From Nautilus pompilius (taxonomy: Eukaryota > Mollusca > Cephalopoda > Nautilida > Nautilidae), in NCBI GenBank assembly GCA_018389105.1, contig JACATO010000052.1, positions 2,046,001 to 2,110,000 of the forward strand: DNA of 64,000 nucleotides. Reading direction: 5' to 3'. The first letter of the stretch is position 1. Each line of letters starts with the position of its first letter. The notes below the pieces were generated by a model that was given only the letters and a program-made list of their open reading frames with translations, did not search any database and was not told where the DNA came from. Made by a program: the position numbers and the translations under genes. Positions 39,376-51,500 of the stretch are shown in pieces.

Positions 39376-41050
39376 TTACTCTAGGTCATACTCCTCAAAA
39401 TTGATATGCAAATCCCTCATTGGAGATGCATGAGTGTGCACTTGAGTAGTAGATGTGCAGAGCCCAGGTTGCAACATCAGGAGTGGACGAAGTAGAGACT
39501 TCTGCTGGGAGAGAACTGACTGAAAATCTGCTGAGAGGGACAACAATGTCATAGCTGGTGACAAGCACTGGAATCTTGCTAAAGTAGTCTCTGATCTTCC
39601 ACTATCTTTTAGCACAGCATCACTGTTGTTGTTGTTTGGTATTTTTTAGTCCTGGGGCCACATCCATCCACTTTTCTGTCTGGTACAGACTCCATCACCA
39701 GGATATCCCTAACCAAGAGTTGTCATAGTACATTTTACATGCATGAATGATGCCCTGGTCCATGAGCTAAATCAATGAAGTCATGTTGGAAGGCAAGAAC
39801 TTCATTTTGCTCTGCAACACCTCTTGAATGGAGTGGGCTAGTGCATTCTTAAGCAGGTGCAGTGCCTTGACCATGCATCTGAAGATTCCTTTTACATGTA
39901 TTTTGTAGTAATACACAGAGTGGATGAATATTTGGTCACACAATTTCTGAAAAATCTCCAGGGTGAACCATGCTTTGTATTAGAGTACCAAGACACTGGT
40001 TAGTTGTAGAGTTGCAGAGAATCCTGGATCTGTAAGCTGAGCCCACTACCATAGGCTTGATAGTACAGGCTGGCTGTACAAGTTTCTTAGAAGACAGAAG
40101 TGATCATGTGGAGCTCTTCAAAGAGAAACTCAGATAGTTAATTAGTGAAAGTATCATTCACTCACACAGAATCTCTAATGCAAAGTAAACAGGGCATTTT
40201 TTTTTTAAAATCACTGCTAAATAACATGCTCACCTCCAAGCACAAGAGCACCACCACAGAATTAAAAACCAGGAACCAGCGTGTTGGTGGCAATGTGAAT
40301 GCCAAATGTGCACTATGTCACATATTTCAAAGCCAGGCACAGAAACGTCATTTGCTCGCTGTTGTTTATACCGTTCATACACCGCCATATCCACTTTCTT
40401 GTGTTTCTCTGATACTATCTTTGCTCTACTCAAACATTCCTCCTCAAACTATCCTGGCATAGCAATTAACGATTGTTGTTTCAACTTTTTTTCTTTGATA
40501 TCTCACATCATAAATCAATGATGTGCCAACATAATATTCTTTCATCAGTTCCTCCCAAGCACTTTCTTTCTTCTCCAAATTTTCTAGAACTTTCCATTTT
40601 TCCTTTATACTTAAATACTCCCTTCATTCCAAAACACTTTTCCAATATTTTGAGCAATGTTCAGTAAAACTCACTCACAAAACATGCAAGAAAATTTGGG
40701 CACACACTCTCATACCCATACACATCACATCACATCATATCACATCACATAAGAAAGCAAGCAACAGGTGGAGACAATGGATGATATATGTGAGAGGGAG
40801 GATTCCAGAGGAGATACTGAACAAATCAAAGCATCCCTGGGCAGTCATGTGATTCGACTTAGCTATCCAGAATACATGCTATTTTTGTGCCCTGGGTCAT
40901 CATGAGAGCACAAAATCTACATCTGCACCACATGTGTCTCAGTATGATGAAACCTTTCTGGAAAATTTCACCAGAACCGAGTCAGATAATTTCCTTAAGA
41001 AAATCCCAATTCCGGTTAGTTGAGAATTCTGGTCAGAGGAAGTTATACTG
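39376..41050 (-). pseudogene. Long broken pogo/Tigger (jerky-type) transposase gene
   Basis: The minus strand carries successive Tigger transposase segments. At about 40410-40310 VSEKHKKVDMAVYERYKQQR followed by ANDVSVPG matches the second helix-turn-helix (CENP-B/Tc5 type) region. At about 39970-39900 YKAWFTLEIFQKLCDQIF matches the family's KAWMTxEIFxxWL. At about 39880-39820 ALHLLKNALAHS matches LLLLDNAPAH, with the catalytic Asp replaced by Lys. At 39805-39745 KMKFLPSNMTSLI, a stop, and LMDQGIIHACKMYY matches FLPPNTTSLIQPMDQGVI with the third Asp kept. A C-terminal open frame ends at 39376. The 5' terminus TACAGTATAACTTCC on the minus strand is next to TA at 41051-41052. The other end was not defined. 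Stops, frameshifts and a lost catalytic residue make it inactive. Confidence 0.8.
40721..40750. repeat. CACAT pentanucleotide repeat
   Basis: About six near-perfect CACAT units, inside the broken Tigger element. Confidence 0.85.
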
Positions 41051-41052
41051 TA

Positions 41053-43741
41053 CAACGAAAAGATGCTCAGATACAGAGAGAGTTGTTTTAGACATAGGAT
41101 AGACATCCAGCTAACATGGACATTTGTTCTCAATTAATAGTATTTTATTTCTTTCATTAAGATCTGAAAGGGAAAATGATCACCATCATCATCATCATGT
41201 TGTAGTTAACTAAGAAATTAAGATGCAAGAGAAATGGCCATGCCTATGCACAAGCACTAAATATTGGTCAACACTTGCACAACACAATGACCACAACTGC
41301 AGCAGCAAGAGTGACCATATCCATTTTAACATAACACAAAGCCTACATATTTCTTCATCCACAAACTACGTAACAGCAATGTATTTGTGTGTGGCACTTA
41401 TTTTAAATTTGGCTACTATTCATTTCGTTTTTCTTAAAAAATATTTTATTAGTGTTGTATTTAAACCTAAATTAATCAAAGGTAAGTCTATAATTAAAAA
41501 AAATAAACAAACAAACCAGATAAGATTTTTAATCTGCTTTTGATTGGAAATTAGATTCACAATCAGATGATTATAATATAAACTTTATCAGCAGCACATG
41601 ATAAGATATTTTAACCACTTCTGTTCCAAATCCGCACAACTTTTACTGAGTAGTACATTTTCCTTTTTAAGTCAATAAATACATAATAACAAAATAATTC
41701 ACCTAATCTGATTTTTTCCAGTTTGCTATTTGTCACCAATTCCACCAACAAAAGAAATCCTTCACATAACCACAAAAAATACGAACCAGAGAATCTGTCA
41801 GTGAGTGCCACTTGTGCAACACCAGTGTATTATTTACACGCAGCAATGCTTGCTTGCACTTGCTGTAGAATAAAATAATTTAGGAAGACTTTACCAGCCT
41901 TCTCTTGTGAAGATAGATGAAAAACCTTTTTTTAAAAATTCACACGTGACAAAAAGATAGTCAATATATAAAAAATTTCACTTCAAATTCAGAAAAGAAC
42001 ACATGATAATCTCAATCATTTTCAATAACAAACAGCTAAAAGAGGTCAATCACAGAACTAAAGCAGCAAATAATTAGCTGAAGATATTTTTTCATTCCTT
42101 TTTCTGTTGTCACTATTTATATTTCTTTGTTTTGTGTTGTTGTTGTTGTTTTTTTTAATTAGTCAGTCAGCTATTAAATAAATTCTATAAGTCCTTGTCC
42201 AGGCAATCTAAGTGAAACAATGTTGATAGTATCTGCTAAGCAAAGCAGAACTGAAAAAGTGCAAATATATAAACATGGAGACAGTCAAATACATATATAT
42301 ATATTAAATATATATATAATAAAAGAAAAGACCAGGAACCAATTTAGTCCTACAAAACCCTGGTATATACTCCTTGATGGAATCTCTGAGCTGTCAGGTA
42401 GATAGCAATAATAAGCCAGCCAAAGAAATAGGTAAACAAGGTAACAGATGAGTCTATGAACGTACTTCCAAATTCTCCATAAGGAATCAGTTACTATTAA
42501 AAATGAACCAAAATAGTAGTGTCTCTTATGAATGTGAAGCCCCTAACTACAAAGACCTGGAAAAAGCAGGTGACACAGCAAGAAAATCAAACATGTTTAA
42601 CTAGAAGGCAACAATTATGCTACACGATCAGCTGTTTGTTACCTTCACAGAACAGAAAATGTTGTGAACCTAGAATAAAGCATAGGCAAATATAGCAGTA
42701 TTCCTCTTCAAAGATGAAAAGGCACAAATGGTATAATTTTATGAAACAGAAAATTCTATCATTTTATTCCATTGTTTGATTTTCAAATTAATTCAACAAA
42801 TAAAAATTATTTCTTCACAACAATTGTATATAGTTTACTTTTCAAGAGCATTTAAAATTCTTTTTTGCCAAGCCAACCTTGGCATAGAATACCAGGTTTT
42901 AACACTGCTTCTATCCTTAGTTTAAATGAAAGCTGCTAAAATCGCTAAGCATTAGCATGTAGTAATTCTGATGAAAATAATAGCCTGTGACTGATAGCTG
43001 GATCTGCTGCTTTGGTTTAATTGGATTTGTGCTCATTTTGTAAATAAATCCTAGAGAAAGCTAACAATTTGCAAAACTTTTTTTTCTTCTAAGCAAGCCT
43101 AAGTTAAGGTACTGATCTCCTGATATGCTTTTCTTGATTGAGCCAAACTTATTTAATTCACAGTACTACAGTTGAAGAAAAAAGCAGCCAAAAAGGAAGA
43201 AAGATAAAGAAAAAACAGTAAACACATTTCAAGTCTAATTTTTCACAAAATATTGAATTCAGGTTTAGAATCTCTTTATAGAATAGATGTTCTGATATCA
43301 TAATCCATTTTAAAATTATGATTTCATCTCCAGTATAAATTTCCATTTAAGTCATCCAAAACCAGCTTTTGCATCAGATGTTCATGATAGCAAAATCCAG
43401 CCAGGGAAACCATTCAAAATCAGCCAAGCACTGTTGAGTCATTTCAGTACATGTAGGAGGTTGGTCCACATTATCACATCCTGTGGCTATTTCTATCATT
43501 ATTTTCTTGCAAAAGTAATTTTATTAGTGAAGCTACTGGCATGAGCCACATGCATTACCTAGTTTCTTTACTTGACACATGATGAAATCTAAAAGTGAAA
43601 TCTTTACTTCTGGTGATATTGAAGTCTCAAGTACTCATACCTAGAATCTCTCATCATTTAGCTAGTCAGACAGCAATTGACAGATTTTGAATATGAAGAA
43701 AGAGAGAGAGCAGAGTCATCAAGCAAAGCATAAATCATCTG
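41053..43741 (-). other. Dystrophin intron, no gene found
   Basis: AT-rich intron with an ATC repeat near 41183-41199, an AT repeat at 42291-42319 and chance ORFs of 60-106 codons. No conserved motif, tRNA shape or inverted repeat was recognised. Confidence 0.65.
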
Positions 43742-44041
43742 CAGCTAATCAATGCGCCAGTGTTTTTTCAGTCTGTTGAGCCAAAGATTGATGTCCCTGA
43801 TGACCAGAGGATTTCTTCCACCAATATGCCACATAGACCCAGAGCTGACAACACCCAGACAGATACCACCAGAGAGGAGATGCAAGTGTCTGTACTGTTA
43901 AACAGAACTATATTTCTGTGCTATCCACTGAGGATCAACAGACTTCGTGTCAGAAGTAATAATGATGAAGAGATACCATTAATTGAATCAGTAGCAACAC
44001 TTCTGTGGAAACAATTGCATGATTTCACTCTATACTTTTAA
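43742..44041 (+). other. Unidentified plus-strand open frame with coding-like composition
   Basis: An open frame runs from just after TGTTTTTTCAG (an acceptor-like site ending at 43771) to a TAA at 44039-44041. It reads SVEPKIDVPDDQRISSTNMP and then a polar stretch with RPRADNTQTDTTREEMQ. Codons in the first 40 positions avoid the A/T-ending bias seen elsewhere, which is why it stands out. The second half is more ordinary. Its stop overlaps the stop of the minus-strand open frame at 44038. I do not recognise the protein. It could be a host exon, a fragment of a repeat whose other strand is the meaningful one, or chance. No further plus-strand exons were found. Confidence 0.3.
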
Positions 44042-44187
44042 CCTTCTGCTTCTAGACCATTTGTGCTATTTGACTCATTCCATAAGTTATTAATATTTCT
44101 TTTTAATAGTTTTAATCTAGTGGCTGCATTTGGTGCATCAATCTTGAAAAATATCTGAACATTTCTACGTGCAAAATATTGCATTTC
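44038..44187 (-). CDS. Candidate terminal exon of an unknown small protein
   Basis: A strong acceptor on the minus strand (a T run of about 19, then ACTTCTTTCCCATTCAG) is followed directly by 49 open codons and a TAA. The peptide starts EMQYFARRNVQIFFKIDAPN, continues AATRLKLLKRNINNLWNESN and ends STNGLEAEG. It is basic in the middle and polar at the end, like a cytoplasmic tail. The exon opens in phase 0, the same phase as the donor of the membrane-segment exon at 52700-52810, 8.5 kb upstream on the same strand. Joined, they would give an 86-residue single-pass protein. A minus-strand AATAAA lies near 43520-43525. I recognise no homologue, and pairing with the upstream exon is inference. Confidence 0.4.
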   Translation of the reverse strand, partial: EMQYFARRNVQIFFKIDAPNAATRLKLLKRNINNLWNESNSTNGLEAEG

Positions 44188-44608
44188 CTGAATGGGAAAG
44201 AAGTAAAAAAAAAAAAAAAAAAATTTTTTTAAATCATAAAAATCATGACGGCGTAAGGTTTTCATACAAAGCAACAGGAAATAAGTTATCTAAAAATGCC
44301 AGCAGCTTATAAGTAAATGTTTGTATGCACATTAAAAAAAAAAAGTTTTGACAACAGATTTCTGAGAAACCACTAGTGTTAGTTGATACTTTCTTTTCAT
44401 TTTTTTTTTCAAAAGAAAGAACAGAAATCTTTAACTAGGATAATCAAGAAAAAATATAGAATCCCCCTTTCAGACTAGTCATTCTGCTATACATATTTGC
44501 AAACTTTTAAACAAAGGCACCAGAAGCCAGAAAATCTGTTTCAATACATGTTGTGGTAAGATTTCTGTCCCTGCTAATCTTGGAATTCTTAATTACCCAT
44601 GTGAGATA

Positions 44609-45561
44609 CAGTACGACCTCATGTATCCGAACAATCGACATGTCCCCCCCGAACAAAATCTCACGCAATGTTCTGTCTCTAGACAACAAAGTGAAGATCT
44701 TGAAAAGACTTGATTCTGGTGCAGTAGCTGCATGTTTAGCTGAAGAATATGGTGTTGGGCGATTTACTGTCAATGACATAGAAGAATGGTGTGAAATAGA
44801 CAGAGACCTTGACGCTTGCCAACAGCTCAGTGACCAAATCATACACAGCGTGACAGGTGACCCTTCATCCGAATCAGACTCTGATGATGAACCATCTCCT
44901 GATAACGCTAATCCCGTACCATCCAATGCCGAGGCTGTAGACATCATGGACAAAACACTGTGTTGGTTAGAGGCAGACAATAACGCTGAGCCCATGCACT
45001 TAAGCATTCTACGATCACTACACGAGAAGGCAGCAGGAAAAAAATTGTCTAATCTTAAACCAAAATCAATTAAGACATTTTTAAGCCTGTGTAATAATTT
45101 GTATTTTTGTACGTGTATTTTTAAAATTTTGTTTTCATAATAAATCATTTTTAAACATTTATTGGGTTTTTATTAAACATCTTGCACTTCATCAAATTAC
45201 ATTATTAACCTTACAGTATTATGACAAGCAAGACTCATTGATCATGTGACCAAAATTTCTGCAGCCAGACAAAATGGAGGTTAACAAAGACGCACATGCA
45301 AACATTTTCACTCAAATTACATTGAAAATCTACAGTGATTAAGTAATACAGTACTTCACTTTGGGTTAGAAAGGCATTGTTTCGAAACACTTTACACAAG
45401 TGACAATTAACATGCATAGCGTCTATTGTTCAGATAGGGTGTCAATTGGATGTTCGAATTTGACCCTCGGCATGCTCACAGCAACACCTGCATTCGGTTT
45501 TTTCAAGTATCCGAACAAATAGCTTGTCTCCGGGCTTGTTCGGATACGTGAGGTTGCACTG
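44609..45561 (+). mobile_element. Internally deleted pogo/Tigger transposon with TA duplication
   Basis: The left end CAGTACGACCTCATGTATCC and the complement of the right end CAGTGCAACCTCACGTATCC are inverted repeats of about 27 bp with three mismatches. They continue to the shared CGAACAA and are flanked by TA at 44607-44608 and 45562-45563. The 953-bp length is less than half that of a full Tigger. It encodes one uninterrupted ORF (see the CDS entry) joining the N- and C-terminal ends of the transposase. Well-preserved termini and an open frame make this the youngest-looking element of the window. Confidence 0.9.
44640..45140 (+). CDS. Internally deleted Tigger-type transposase: DNA-binding N-terminus joined to C-terminus
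   Basis: Starting at the ATG at 44640 the frame gives 166 residues. The start MSPPNKISRNVLSLDNKVKI is followed by LKRLDSGAVAACLAEEYGVG and RFTVNDI, the Pipsqueak/CENP-B-type helix-turn-helix of pogo-family transposases. The second DNA-binding domain and the whole DDE catalytic core are absent. The frame resumes with an acidic segment (SESDSDDEPS) and a C-terminal helix (DKTLCWLEADNNAEPMHLSI, then LRSLHEKAAGKK) typical of the family. The junction lies near residue 47-50. The frame extends upstream to 44553, but those codons lie across the inverted repeat, so ATG 44640 is preferred. AATAAA overlaps the stop (45139-45144). It could bind element ends but cannot catalyse transposition. The 213-codon frame on the other strand is a shadow. 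Confidence 0.8.
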   Translation: MSPPNKISRNVLSLDNKVKILKRLDSGAVAACLAEEYGVGRFTVNDIEEWCEIDRDLDACQQLSDQIIHSVTGDPSSESDSDDEPSPDNANPVPSNAEAVDIMDKTLCWLEADNNAEPMHLSILRSLHEKAAGKKLSNLKPKSIKTFLSLCNNLYFCTCIFKILFS

Positions 45562-45563
45562 TA

Positions 45564-48500
45564 TGTTTATTATACTGTGGAGGGGATGTGTGTGAAATTT
45601 TAGTCCTCCATTTTCCTTTTGTTCTCTTAATACCTTATTACATATAGCTCAGTTCTTCTCTTAGTTGGCTCTAGATTGCTTAATAAATAACAGAAAAAAA
45701 GAACTAGATTTTTTTTCTTTAATTGAGAAATGAAAGGAAGAAAAATTAGTTAATGAAAATACAAAAGAGAAATTTAGAAATAAAAAAAAATTAAACAAAC
45801 AGGAAAATAATTATGGGAACATTTTGCCTGTACTGTCAGTATTTGGGAACAATTTAAGAATAAGATGAGCTGGAAATCAACTATGAAAAAAAAAACCTTT
45901 AAAATGCTTCATATGCAAAACTGCTTTTCACTAGAGAAATTCTATTTTAGTTAACCAGAGAATTTGATAAATTCTCTACAGGGAATTTCTAACTCTGAAC
46001 TTGAATAATATATATATACAGATCTAGGTCCATTTTGGACAAAGGTGGAAAAGGTGAACTTCATTATCCCAGTAAAACTGCTACAGAAATTAGCATAAGT
46101 TTGTCAAAGTTCTGCCAGTCTTGTAGTCTATAGCCATACACATATTTCTTGCAAATTCCAATAAACAAAATCACCTCAGAAGGTGTAGTCATTTTTGTAT
46201 TTACCACTTACACATTTCATTAAGACTCACTGCCCTCTTATTTTCAAATTAATGCTTGAAGAATTACAGAAGAATTACAGAACAATGCAATGAATAAACT
46301 TCAGTTCTGACAAAATCTCAATTTCAAACTTTATCAAATTTCTCTTCAATCTTTTCATACAATCTAATAGCATGTACTGAACTTACAAGTACTTTTAGCT
46401 GATCTGAAAAACCTTTTCTTTCTTAATGTGAAGACTCTTTAGCCTGAAAATAACAAATCATTTTATCCATATCACTCAACTCCAGAAGTAAACTTACAAC
46501 TGGAGCTTAACCAAGTTAGCCAGAGTACACTGCTAATTACAGCCTTTATAAATGCTGAGCACTTCAAAGATAATAAACAAAATAATATATTTCAAAGGTT
46601 GATGCCAGACTTGTGCTAATCCAATTATTATTTATGTATGCATATAATAATGCAGCTCTATACATAAACCATATGAGCTCTGGTGGCACATGGAAGGAAT
46701 GAACCGAGTAGTCAGCCACACAAACCTACCACAAAAAACTGTTGACACATCATAACCACACACACAAAGCTATTCTTGCATGGTTCAGCAATATATACAG
46801 ACTTATTTTACTAACAATTAAAAATACATAAAATTCCACCAAGAATTCTGTTGCTGAGAACATACAGTTTGTATCTATATTATTTCTTTACATGCTGTTG
46901 TATACTCAGAGAAAGGGGTTCATTTATTGCTCTATGTGTTTTTAGAAATATTTCTTTAAAAATCACACCAACAAATATCTTTTTTAAATTATCCGTCATT
47001 AGTTTCCTAGATTTTAAAATAATAATAATTGCTATAACAAAAATAAACCATCAAACTCTTGAAATTGAGTGCCACCTTGATAATACTTATATAAAACAAT
47101 GATAATCACTGAAATACAACTGAAGTTAAACAACAAAGAAGAAAATAAAATAGATAAATTAGCGTGATGGATTAAAAGTAAAAGCATGGTCTTTACTCAT
47201 AGTAATAGCACTGGAGACTGCTGGCTGTTTGTTTAATATTATACATTAGTAACCATATTAAATATTCAGTGTTATACCACATTATGACAACTTTTCCTTG
47301 ATGGGTATTAATTCTCATAATTAGCCTTTTTCCCAACAAAAAAACAACCATAAGCAGGCATTCAGTTTTAAAAATACCAATTATGATTCAATGTTAATAT
47401 AAATTCTTCCCTCCTTTCAGGTGGATGAGAGTTAACCCTAATTCTCAACAAAATACAAGGTAATTAAAATTGTGATAAATTCAATTATAAAGAAACACCA
47501 AGTTTCAATTTTCAAAAATAAAAAACAAGAAAATGCTTTGGTAGTAAGAGGAGAAAACATGCTTAAATAACATTCCTATGTAAAAGAAGGCAAAACTATA
47601 TGGGTATAATTCTCAAATTAATAGTTTACAGTTTACTGTAGGAAGATTGAAAAATGACATCACTAATAAATTCTACAATTATTTGTACCATAAGTAAACA
47701 TTTTCTGATTATGTTCACAAACATTAAGTTTCTTAATAAAATGTAAGGAATAGGGAAACCTCTTCTTCAGTCCTAAATCACTCTGCAGTTGTGCCAAATC
47801 CTTTTTTTTTTCAATTGTTTCTTTCATAAAGCAAAAATACCTGAAGAACCACAAGATGAAGATGATCAGAAGTCTGTAATTTGACTATATTTAGAAATTA
47901 AATGTGTAATGACAGTCAGCAGTAACAGTTTTTTTCTACTTACACTGAGGTAGTAAAACCAGTTTTTCCAAGAGACGTACTAAAACAAACATTAGCAAAG
48001 ATGTTGCTACTCATTCAGCTTTTCTGCAAGAGCAATCCAGAGTTCACAAGATGCTGCACATTTTATTAATGCCAGAACAAAATTGTCAGAAGATAAAATA
48101 CACCTAAATTATCTAAAACCTTTGTTCTTCTATTTAAAAAAAATGGGGGCACAAATTCTATAACCAAATCATAAAACATTAAACTAAAATCAAGGTCATT
48201 ATTATGTGCATGGTCAAATCAGATTAACTGAACTTTCCATCACAATATTCTGAGCTAAACAACAATTCAGTGGAATTTAATTACCAACATTATCATATAA
48301 ACAGTCCTTACCAAAACACACTAACAAAATGAGAATTTAATGCCTTATATGCATTGTCATAGTAAAAAGCATACAACTGAGCTTTTCATTTTATTGTTGT
48401 GTTTAAAGACAGTTATTCAAAAGAGGAAGATAACTATTAGTAGTAATGAACCAATTTCACAAATCAATGAAAGGACTATAAAAAACAAAGAATACAGGTC

Positions 48501-51500
48501 TAAACCACAGGTAATAAATATGTGAAAACCACTGACTTTGAATTAATTTTGAATTCACTACTCAATACCAGATCTTCTAAATTCTACACTATATTCAACA
48601 TAAGAAAGGAAACGCTGTAACACTGGGTGCATTCTGGGAATACCAGGCTAGTGTCACCTACGTGCATAACCCCAACAACCATACACTTTGATGGCTTTTC
48701 CTAAGTTGGATAATGCCTCCTGCATTTTTTTTGCCTGACATATATAGGATAGGCTAATTATTAAAGAAGTGTATCAAGTGACATTAGTGTGTGTGTGTGT
48801 GTGTGTGCTGCCAAATAATCAGAAGAGATTATCATGCTGTTAATCTACTTTATTTCTTTAAAAAACCAGAAATTTAAAACTTTTTATCAACACAAAAAGT
48901 AACATTATTAAACTTTATCCATCATGTCAGTAAATTTTATTATTATTTTCAGATAGTTTCTCATTTCATATCAATCAATATTTCAGGATATTACTTCAAA
49001 ATTAAGTGCGCACACTTCGATTTCGCATTTAAAAAAAAAAAATTATTCAAACTAAAATAAACAAACATTTTACATAAACCTTCAACCAAAATACAATTTG
49101 AAATGTAATACTAAAATTACAAAATTCTATTTTCAACCCTTATTTTGGAAATCAAAAGCATTTCTTCCTCCACCCACAACTCTCCAAAAACATCCTTTTT
49201 AAAAAATAAATTATTGATGTATGTTTACAGGAATTTTTTCTTCGCCTTTCAACAACAACAACACTTAGATACGTAGTACATACAAAATATGATGGAAAAA
49301 CATTTGAAGAATTGAGCGCATTTGTGCACAGGCCACTAATTGGTGGTTATAACCAGGTGACTTTCTAAAATTTGTTTAAACATAAAAAAACTAACAACAT
49401 TCCTCCCATCAAATCACCAAATAAATTCTCTTTTTTTTTTTTTTAATCTATAAAGGAGAAAAGTTTTTTAAAAAAAGAAAAGACTACCTACAACTATAAA
49501 AAAAGATGAACTTAGATTTCATCAACACTATTTTGGGGACTGTTTATCTGTTTCCCTAAGGAACAATATAACTTTGGGTGTGCCCTTTATCTGAATTAGA
49601 GAGATACATTTCACACATACACACAAATCTCAAGTCATTAGCACTGAGACATTAAACCATAAGTCTGCTTCTGCTTGTTGTTTCACTATATCATTAGTGG
49701 AAGTTCCTACAAATAAATCTGAATGGAAAAAAAAAAACATGATAAAATGAAAATAAATGGCAACTCAGAGACCTTCATGGCAGAAAATAAAAATCTACCT
49801 TCCTAAAAGAAAAACAAAGGGATGATAAAGGTCTTGCACAGTTTTCTTTAGCCCAAGCTTTGTTGCTTTTTTTTTTTTACTGTCTGTCAAAGAGAATAGA
49901 AACAATTTTCAAATAAATTTGAATAATCTGAAAACATCTAATACTAAAATATTTTAAAATATTCAAACAGAATTAAGTGATGAGTTTGTTTTTAAAAAGG
50001 GTGGGGGAGAAAACAGTTTATCAACAGAAATTAAGCCTTTGTGAAAACAACATGTGATCAGATCACCTGTAATGATTATTTTTTATTTTTAAATTTTAAA
50101 TCCTGCACTTTTTATTGTCTACTCATATGTCAGGTGGAATTCTGCTCTCCATGTTAGAATATCCTTGTTTGGAACTACAGGAACACGCTCACTGGAATTT
50201 GCCTACAAAAATCCATAGAATGTTTCATTGGAATGAATTTGTTGTGAAGGTAACTTTCCTTCTTTCTCTAGTCATTTTTTTAATTATAGGATAAACAGGC
50301 ATAGGTTTTTCTTTATTTTTCATTTATGAATAATTACTGTTCAAAACTACAATTTTATTATTTTACTAGAAATTTTTTTTTAAATATTATTAAACTGTTT
50401 TTACTTTTTTTTCTTTTTTTTTGTGTGCCAATATACCAATCTGTGAGGAGATGGCCAATAAACGCCTGTTTAGTCTGTCCAATCAGTTAGGTAATTTATG
50501 TAGTCATTTTCACCCGAACTTTGGTGGGTCACAATGCAAATCCTATTTCTTTCACAAGAGCAGCGAATAATTAAAAAGTTCAAATATATTAAGAAATTCA
50601 TTGATTATATAGAAAACATCTATAAATAAGATATTAAATATTCTAAATGAGCTTAAATTTCCAAGAGAGAAGTTTTTAATAAATAACATTGGCGATAATG
50701 ACAGGGGTGGGCTGCTTTGGTAGATAAGCAGACAAGCACCAACTGTGAACATATTCTGCCTAACTTTGCATAAAGAAAAGCAGGAAGAAGAAGAAACTAA
50801 ATTTTAGTGAATCTAAACATTAAAATTTAAAAAAAGACGACCACCACCACCACCATCATAGTCCATTGCTTCTGACTGGCTAAAGTTGGAATTACTTAAA
50901 ATGTTGGTTCCTTGCTTATCTATTGCCTACAGGAAGTAGTAAATTTGGCCCATCACTGGAGATGGAAGAAACCATTTTGTTGCTGGTTCTCCTCAGTCTC
51001 AGAAAAGCTATAACACAGAAAACATACTCCAACAACATTCCAGGTCATTAAACCTTCTCTAACTGATAGGCATGCTACTGTACCAATTTCATCCATGTTA
51101 GTTTGATTTTTGCTGAAGTATTTTCACAATAGCTATTCTTTAAATAAACTGACACAGTAACCACTGTGCATCAACTATACTTCTGCTTCATTCTTTCATT
51201 TAACTTAGATAGCTAATATAAGTCCACAATGCTCGCATCTGAATTTTCAAGTGGAACCCAGCTGAAATAGCACTGTCATGATGATCTGTGTTATTGGAAT
51301 GCCCCTAGTACTAAGCTTGTTTCATTGTGTATCATTATTATTTGAACTAATTAGTCCCACAGCACTGAGAACAGATGAGAACAAATTTATTTGATGGCTT
51401 AAGAAATATGATGGCAAAGAATCACCATCATCAAAATTCTGCATGAAAATGGGGGATTTTTACATAAATAACAGTTTTTCACAATTTTTGAAGCTTTCTA

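Noticed and set aside
44507-45148. 213-codon open frame on the minus strand
   Set aside because: It is antisense to the Tigger transposase remnant, which has recognisable helix-turn-helix and C-terminal motifs on the plus strand.
47663-47854. Minus-strand frame with KDLAQLQSDLGLKK as an extra exon of the nested gene
   Set aside because: The acceptor is weak and the phase does not fit the phase-0 donor at 52700.
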